From assembly GCA_023663025.1 (NCBI GenBank), contig JAMPIC010000002.1, forward strand, positions 1 to 24,638: DNA of 24,638 nt, written 5' to 3'. How positions within the stretch are numbered: position 1 is the first letter of the stretch; the number at the start of each line of letters is the position of its first letter. This document shows, one piece after another, positions 22,013 to 24,638 of this stretch. Made by a program: the position numbers and the translations under genes. This stretch comes from Prevotella sp. Lineage in GTDB: Bacteria > Bacillota > Clostridia > Oscillospirales > Ruminococcaceae. The notes under the pieces are model-generated. The model had not been told where the DNA came from, ran no database searches, and saw only the letters and a program-made list of their open reading frames with translations.

Positions 22013-22169
22013 CGTAGGGCGGGGGCTTGCTCCCGCCTGTTTCTGCAACGATGTTCGTAGGGGCGGGGTCTCCCCGCCCGCAGGTCACATAACCAGCGGG
22101 ACGGGAAACCCGTCCCCTACAGTATTTTACTGCAAACCTATTTAGGCGGGAGCAAGCCCCCGCCCTACG
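22013..22169. repeat. Nested double inverted repeat made of four family A arms
   Basis: The outer arms 22013-22038 and 22144-22169 are perfect 26-bp reverse complements. Inside them the inner arms 22057-22081 and 22096-22120 are reverse complements at 20 of 25 positions. All four begin or end with GTAGGG/CCCTAC. The outer arm type recurs alone after glmU, and the inner right arm type recurs after the metallopeptidase gene. This looks like one inverted pair inserted inside another. Confidence 0.88.
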
Positions 22170-22277
22170 ATGCCGCGAAATTGTTCTGCTGTAAACACCA
22201 ATTACATATGGCTTTATATGTTTAAAACCACGTCCCGCAGTCAATAATATCCATAAACTACTACAGGAGGTTTTACT

Positions 22278-24566
22278 ATGATAAACAGAGCTGTTATCCT
22301 TACGGGCGGAGACGGTCTGCGGCTTCGTCCTCTCACCTGCACTAAACCCAAAGCCATGCTGCCCGTATGCGGAACTCCCGTCATTGACTATACCCTGAAC
22401 GCTCTCGCCGGACACGGCTTCAAAACGGTATTTATCGCCGCCGACCGTTTATCCAATGTTATCACAGACCGCCTCGACGAATCCCCCGACGTGGATTTTA
22501 TAATCTCCTCCGTCCCCGAGGGAACGTGCCGTCCCGTCGCGAGAGCGGCAGAAGTATGCGGTCTTGCCGAAAACGAGGGCATTGCCGTACTGTACGGAGA
22601 CGTGCTCTTCGAGACAGACCTTTCCGCCGCCTTGGAATACCACAGCATGCACGCCGCCGAAGTCACATTGGTAACATATTCCACGGACAGACCCTCCGGC
22701 TGCACACTTGTTTCCGTTGAGGACGGCTTCGTTTCGGACATTATCCCAACCCCCGCAAGGGAAAGCTGCGCCTCCGAGCTTGCCGCGTCGGGAATATTTA
22801 TCCTGAACGGCTCTGCGGCGGCTAAGGCGGTAGAGTATGAGGACTTGCTCACCGGCTTCATTCCCGCGCTGATAAAGGACGGTGTAAAGGTTCTTAACTT
22901 TACTGCAAAGGGGACGTTCATAGACATAAACACAACGGACGATCTTTTCACCGCCTCAAACGCGGTATTCGAGGGACTTGTCCCCCCGCTGAAAAAAATT
23001 TCGGAAAACTCCGCCGACTGTCCCGAAGCAAAGTTTACCCCTCCCGCATATATCGCCAAATCCGCAGATATCGCCCCGTATGCCGAGATCGGCAAAAGGA
23101 CGGTCATAGGCGAAAACGTGACGGTCTGCCGCGGGGCGAAGCTTAACGGCGCGGTAATTATGGACGGCGCTTACATCGGCGAAAGAGCGACCGTGAACAG
23201 CGCGGTCATAGGCACGGGAGCGCGGCTGCTGTCGGGAGCGGCGGTCTACGAGGGCGCGGCTGTGGGGGACAGCGCGGTCATCGCCGAACAGGCTGTGGTG
23301 AAGTGCGGCGTAAAGATATGGAACGGCAGACATATCGACAGCTACGCCTGCGCAGAGCAGGATATAAAGTACGGCTTCCTCACCCCCGCAAAAATAGGGG
23401 AGGACGGCATATGCGGCGAAACCGGCGGGGTGATAACTCCCCAAACGGCGGCTGTTCTGGGAAGCTCTCTCGCTTCTTTGGGCGGAAAAATAGGCATAGG
23501 CTGGAAAGACAATCACGCGTCGAAAAGTCTCGCTCTCGCCATAGCATCGGGAGTGACCGCCGCAGGCGCGGAAGCTTGGCTTTTCGGGAACTGCACAGCT
23601 CCCGCGCTGGCTTTCTGTACGGCAAGGTCGCGGCTTTCCGCAGGCTGTCGGGTGGACGCGGGCGTGACGGCTAAAATAAGTCTCTGCTCGGGGGACGGTC
23701 TGCCTCTCTCGGGAAGCGAGGAAAAAATCGTCGAGGGGGGACTTAACCGCGGCGAGTACCGGCGGGCGGGCTTTATGCATTTCGGACAGCTGCGCGATAC
23801 CGAAGCGATATTGGGTCTTTACAAAAATATGCTGGAGGAATGCGCACCGAAATCGCTGTCGGGCATAAAAGCGGTGCTGAACACATCGGGCGGAGCAGTC
23901 TCCGATATGTGCGGGGACATTATGAAAAGGATCGGCGACAAGAACGGCGAACCCATAGTTTTCCATATCGGCAGCGACGGAAAGGGAGTTTCCGCTTATA
24001 CGGAGGAAACGGGTTACGTTTTCGAGGAAAGGCTGATACTGATATGCTGCGCGGAGCGTTTCGCAGAGGGCAAGGACGTGTCGCTGCCTTACGATTTTCC
24101 CCGGGCGGCGGACAGGCTTGCGGAAAGATACGGCAGGACGGTTCTGCGGTACAGCGGCTGTCCCTCCGACAGCAGCGACAGGGACGCGAGACGGCTTGCG
24201 GCGGAAACGCCTTTCGTCCGTGACGGCGCGGCACTTGCGCTCACGGTATTGAAAGTCCTTGAAAGCAGGGGGATAACTCTTGCGGAGGCGGCAGGGGAAC
24301 TTCCCGAAATGGCTCTGGCGACAAGGTTTGTGGCTGTGGACAAGCACCCTGTGAAGCTCCTGCGGCAGATCTGTACGGAGGAACAGGCTTCGGGGGACGG
24401 GATAGTAGTGAACGATAAACGGGGGAGGGTGATGATACGTCCCGTAAAGACGGAAAAGGGTGTGATGATGAAAGTGGAGAGTTTTTCCATGGAAGCGGCG
24501 TCGGAGCTTTGCGACTTTTATCAGGATAAGCTGAAACAGCTGGAAAGAAATAACTGCGGTTTGTAA
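22278..24566 (+). CDS. Sugar-nucleotidyltransferase / hexapeptide / degenerate phosphohexomutase fusion
   Basis: Protein of 762 residues in three parts. Residues 1-232 are a nucleotidyltransferase of the mannose-1-phosphate guanylyl or glucose-1-phosphate transferase type: LTGGDGLRLRPLT near 8-20, KPKAMLPV, YGD with metal ligand D108, and FIDINT with D216. Residues 254-364 are hexapeptide repeats. Residues 365-762 resemble the phosphoglucomutase/phosphomannomutase fold, but the phosphoserine loop TASHNP is replaced around 464-475 (AKISLCSGDG), and the metal loop DGDxDR by SDGKG at 566-570. The mutase part is therefore probably inactive and may be regulatory. Such fusions are known in cyanobacteria and clostridia. 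AGGAGG precedes the ATG by 7 nt. The sugar and nucleotide used cannot be determined. Confidence 0.85.
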   Translation: MINRAVILTGGDGLRLRPLTCTKPKAMLPVCGTPVIDYTLNALAGHGFKTVFIAADRLSNVITDRLDESPDVDFIISSVPEGTCRPVARAAEVCGLAENEGIAVLYGDVLFETDLSAALEYHSMHAAEVTLVTYSTDRPSGCTLVSVEDGFVSDIIPTPARESCASELAASGIFILNGSAAAKAVEYEDLLTGFIPALIKDGVKVLNFTAKGTFIDINTTDDLFTASNAVFEGLVPPLKKISENSADCPEAKFTPPAYIAKSADIAPYAEIGKRTVIGENVTVCRGAKLNGAVIMDGAYIGERATVNSAVIGTGARLLSGAAVYEGAAVGDSAVIAEQAVVKCGVKIWNGRHIDSYACAEQDIKYGFLTPAKIGEDGICGETGGVITPQTAAVLGSSLASLGGKIGIGWKDNHASKSLALAIASGVTAAGAEAWLFGNCTAPALAFCTARSRLSAGCRVDAGVTAKISLCSGDGLPLSGSEEKIVEGGLNRGEYRRAGFMHFGQLRDTEAILGLYKNMLEECAPKSLSGIKAVLNTSGGAVSDMCGDIMKRIGDKNGEPIVFHIGSDGKGVSAYTEETGYVFEERLILICCAERFAEGKDVSLPYDFPRAADRLAERYGRTVLRYSGCPSDSSDRDARRLAAETPFVRDGAALALTVLKVLESRGITLAEAAGELPEMALATRFVAVDKHPVKLLRQICTEEQASGDGIVVNDKRGRVMIRPVKTEKGVMMKVESFSMEAASELCDFYQDKLKQLERNNCGL

Positions 24567-24605
24567 ATTGGTGTTTAGCGCACAAACAAAACGTCAGCGC
24601 CCCGC

Positions 24606-24638
24606 GCGGCGAAGCCGCGACTAAAAAGTTCGCCAGCC
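24606..24638. repeat. Family B repeat copy, cut by the window end
   Basis: These 33 bases are the exact reverse complement of 110-142. The hairpin GCGGC/GCCGC is included. The element probably continues beyond the window. It starts 40 nt after the fusion gene stop, in the same orientation relative to that gene as the left copy has to the PBP2 gene. Confidence 0.85.

Larger units (their letters stand above)
21911..22277. other. 367-bp intergenic region rich in repeats
   Basis: It holds a terminator (21925-21959), a nested double inverted repeat (22013-22169) and an A/T-rich stretch (22170-22264) that ends in the AGGAGG site (22265-22270) of the following gene. A promoter for that gene should lie in 22170-22264. 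TAATAT at 22245-22250 is one possible -10, but no good -35 accompanies it. No gene is supported. Confidence 0.7.

Noticed and set aside
22013..22169. Possible CRISPR array
   Set aside because: Arms are inverted rather than direct repeats, spacers are not of uniform size, and no cas genes are nearby.
22956..24347. Minus-strand open frame of 463 codons opposite the fusion gene
   Set aside because: It is rich in Arg, Ala and Ser without domains, typical of antisense translation of GC-rich coding DNA.

Overview
The window looks like a chromosomal segment of a Gram-positive anaerobe of the Clostridia, most likely Oscillospiraceae/Ruminococcaceae. The grounds are the clostridial or Firmicutes gene orders (zapA - U32 peptidase - DUF4321; glmU ... 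prs - pth - mfd; mreB - mreC - mreD - PBP2), strong GGAGG-type ribosome binding sites, a pyruvate phosphate dikinase, and many short GC-rich palindromic repeats between genes. The species assignment is inference; there is no rRNA or other marker here.

Layout. From 193 to 18446 every gene is on the minus strand. Read in the direction of transcription, the first block (18446 to 9429) holds a small DUF3592-like membrane protein, glmU, a two-TM PH-like protein, a compact M1-like metallopeptidase, prs, pth and mfd. This is the Firmicutes glmU-prs-pth-mfd neighbourhood with two extra genes between glmU and prs. The second block starts at a good promoter (9331-9359): zapA, a U32 peptidase/hydroxylase-family gene, a DUF4321 membrane protein, then a two-gene restriction-modification cassette (beta-class methyltransferase and PD-(D/E)XK nuclease, overlapping by 4 nt). 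The third block starts at another good promoter (4943-4971) and encodes the elongasome genes mreB, mreC, mreD and PBP2. Cell division (ZapA), cell shape (MreBCD, PBP2) and peptidoglycan precursor supply (GlmU) therefore cluster here, with the restriction-modification genes inserted among them.

From 18883 to the end the genes are on the plus strand: ppdK, with its own promoter, a Rex-like dyad upstream and a strong terminator; a small A/T-rich acidic zinc-ribbon gene closed by its own terminator; and a 762-residue fusion of a sugar-nucleotidyltransferase, a hexapeptide-repeat region and a phosphohexomutase-like domain that appears to have lost its catalytic motifs.

Two dispersed repeat families stand out. 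Family A has hairpin arms of about 25 bp, many beginning GTAGGG, found singly, as inverted pairs or as a nested double pair, mostly 0-14 nt behind stop codons. Family B is a run of five short hairpins at the left edge, with a 33-bp piece of it in the opposite orientation at the right edge. No tRNA, rRNA, CRISPR array, transposase or recognisable riboswitch was seen. I found no clearly new multi-gene system. The best leads are the repeat families, the restriction-modification insertion, the apparently dead mutase domain and the ppdK operator candidate.
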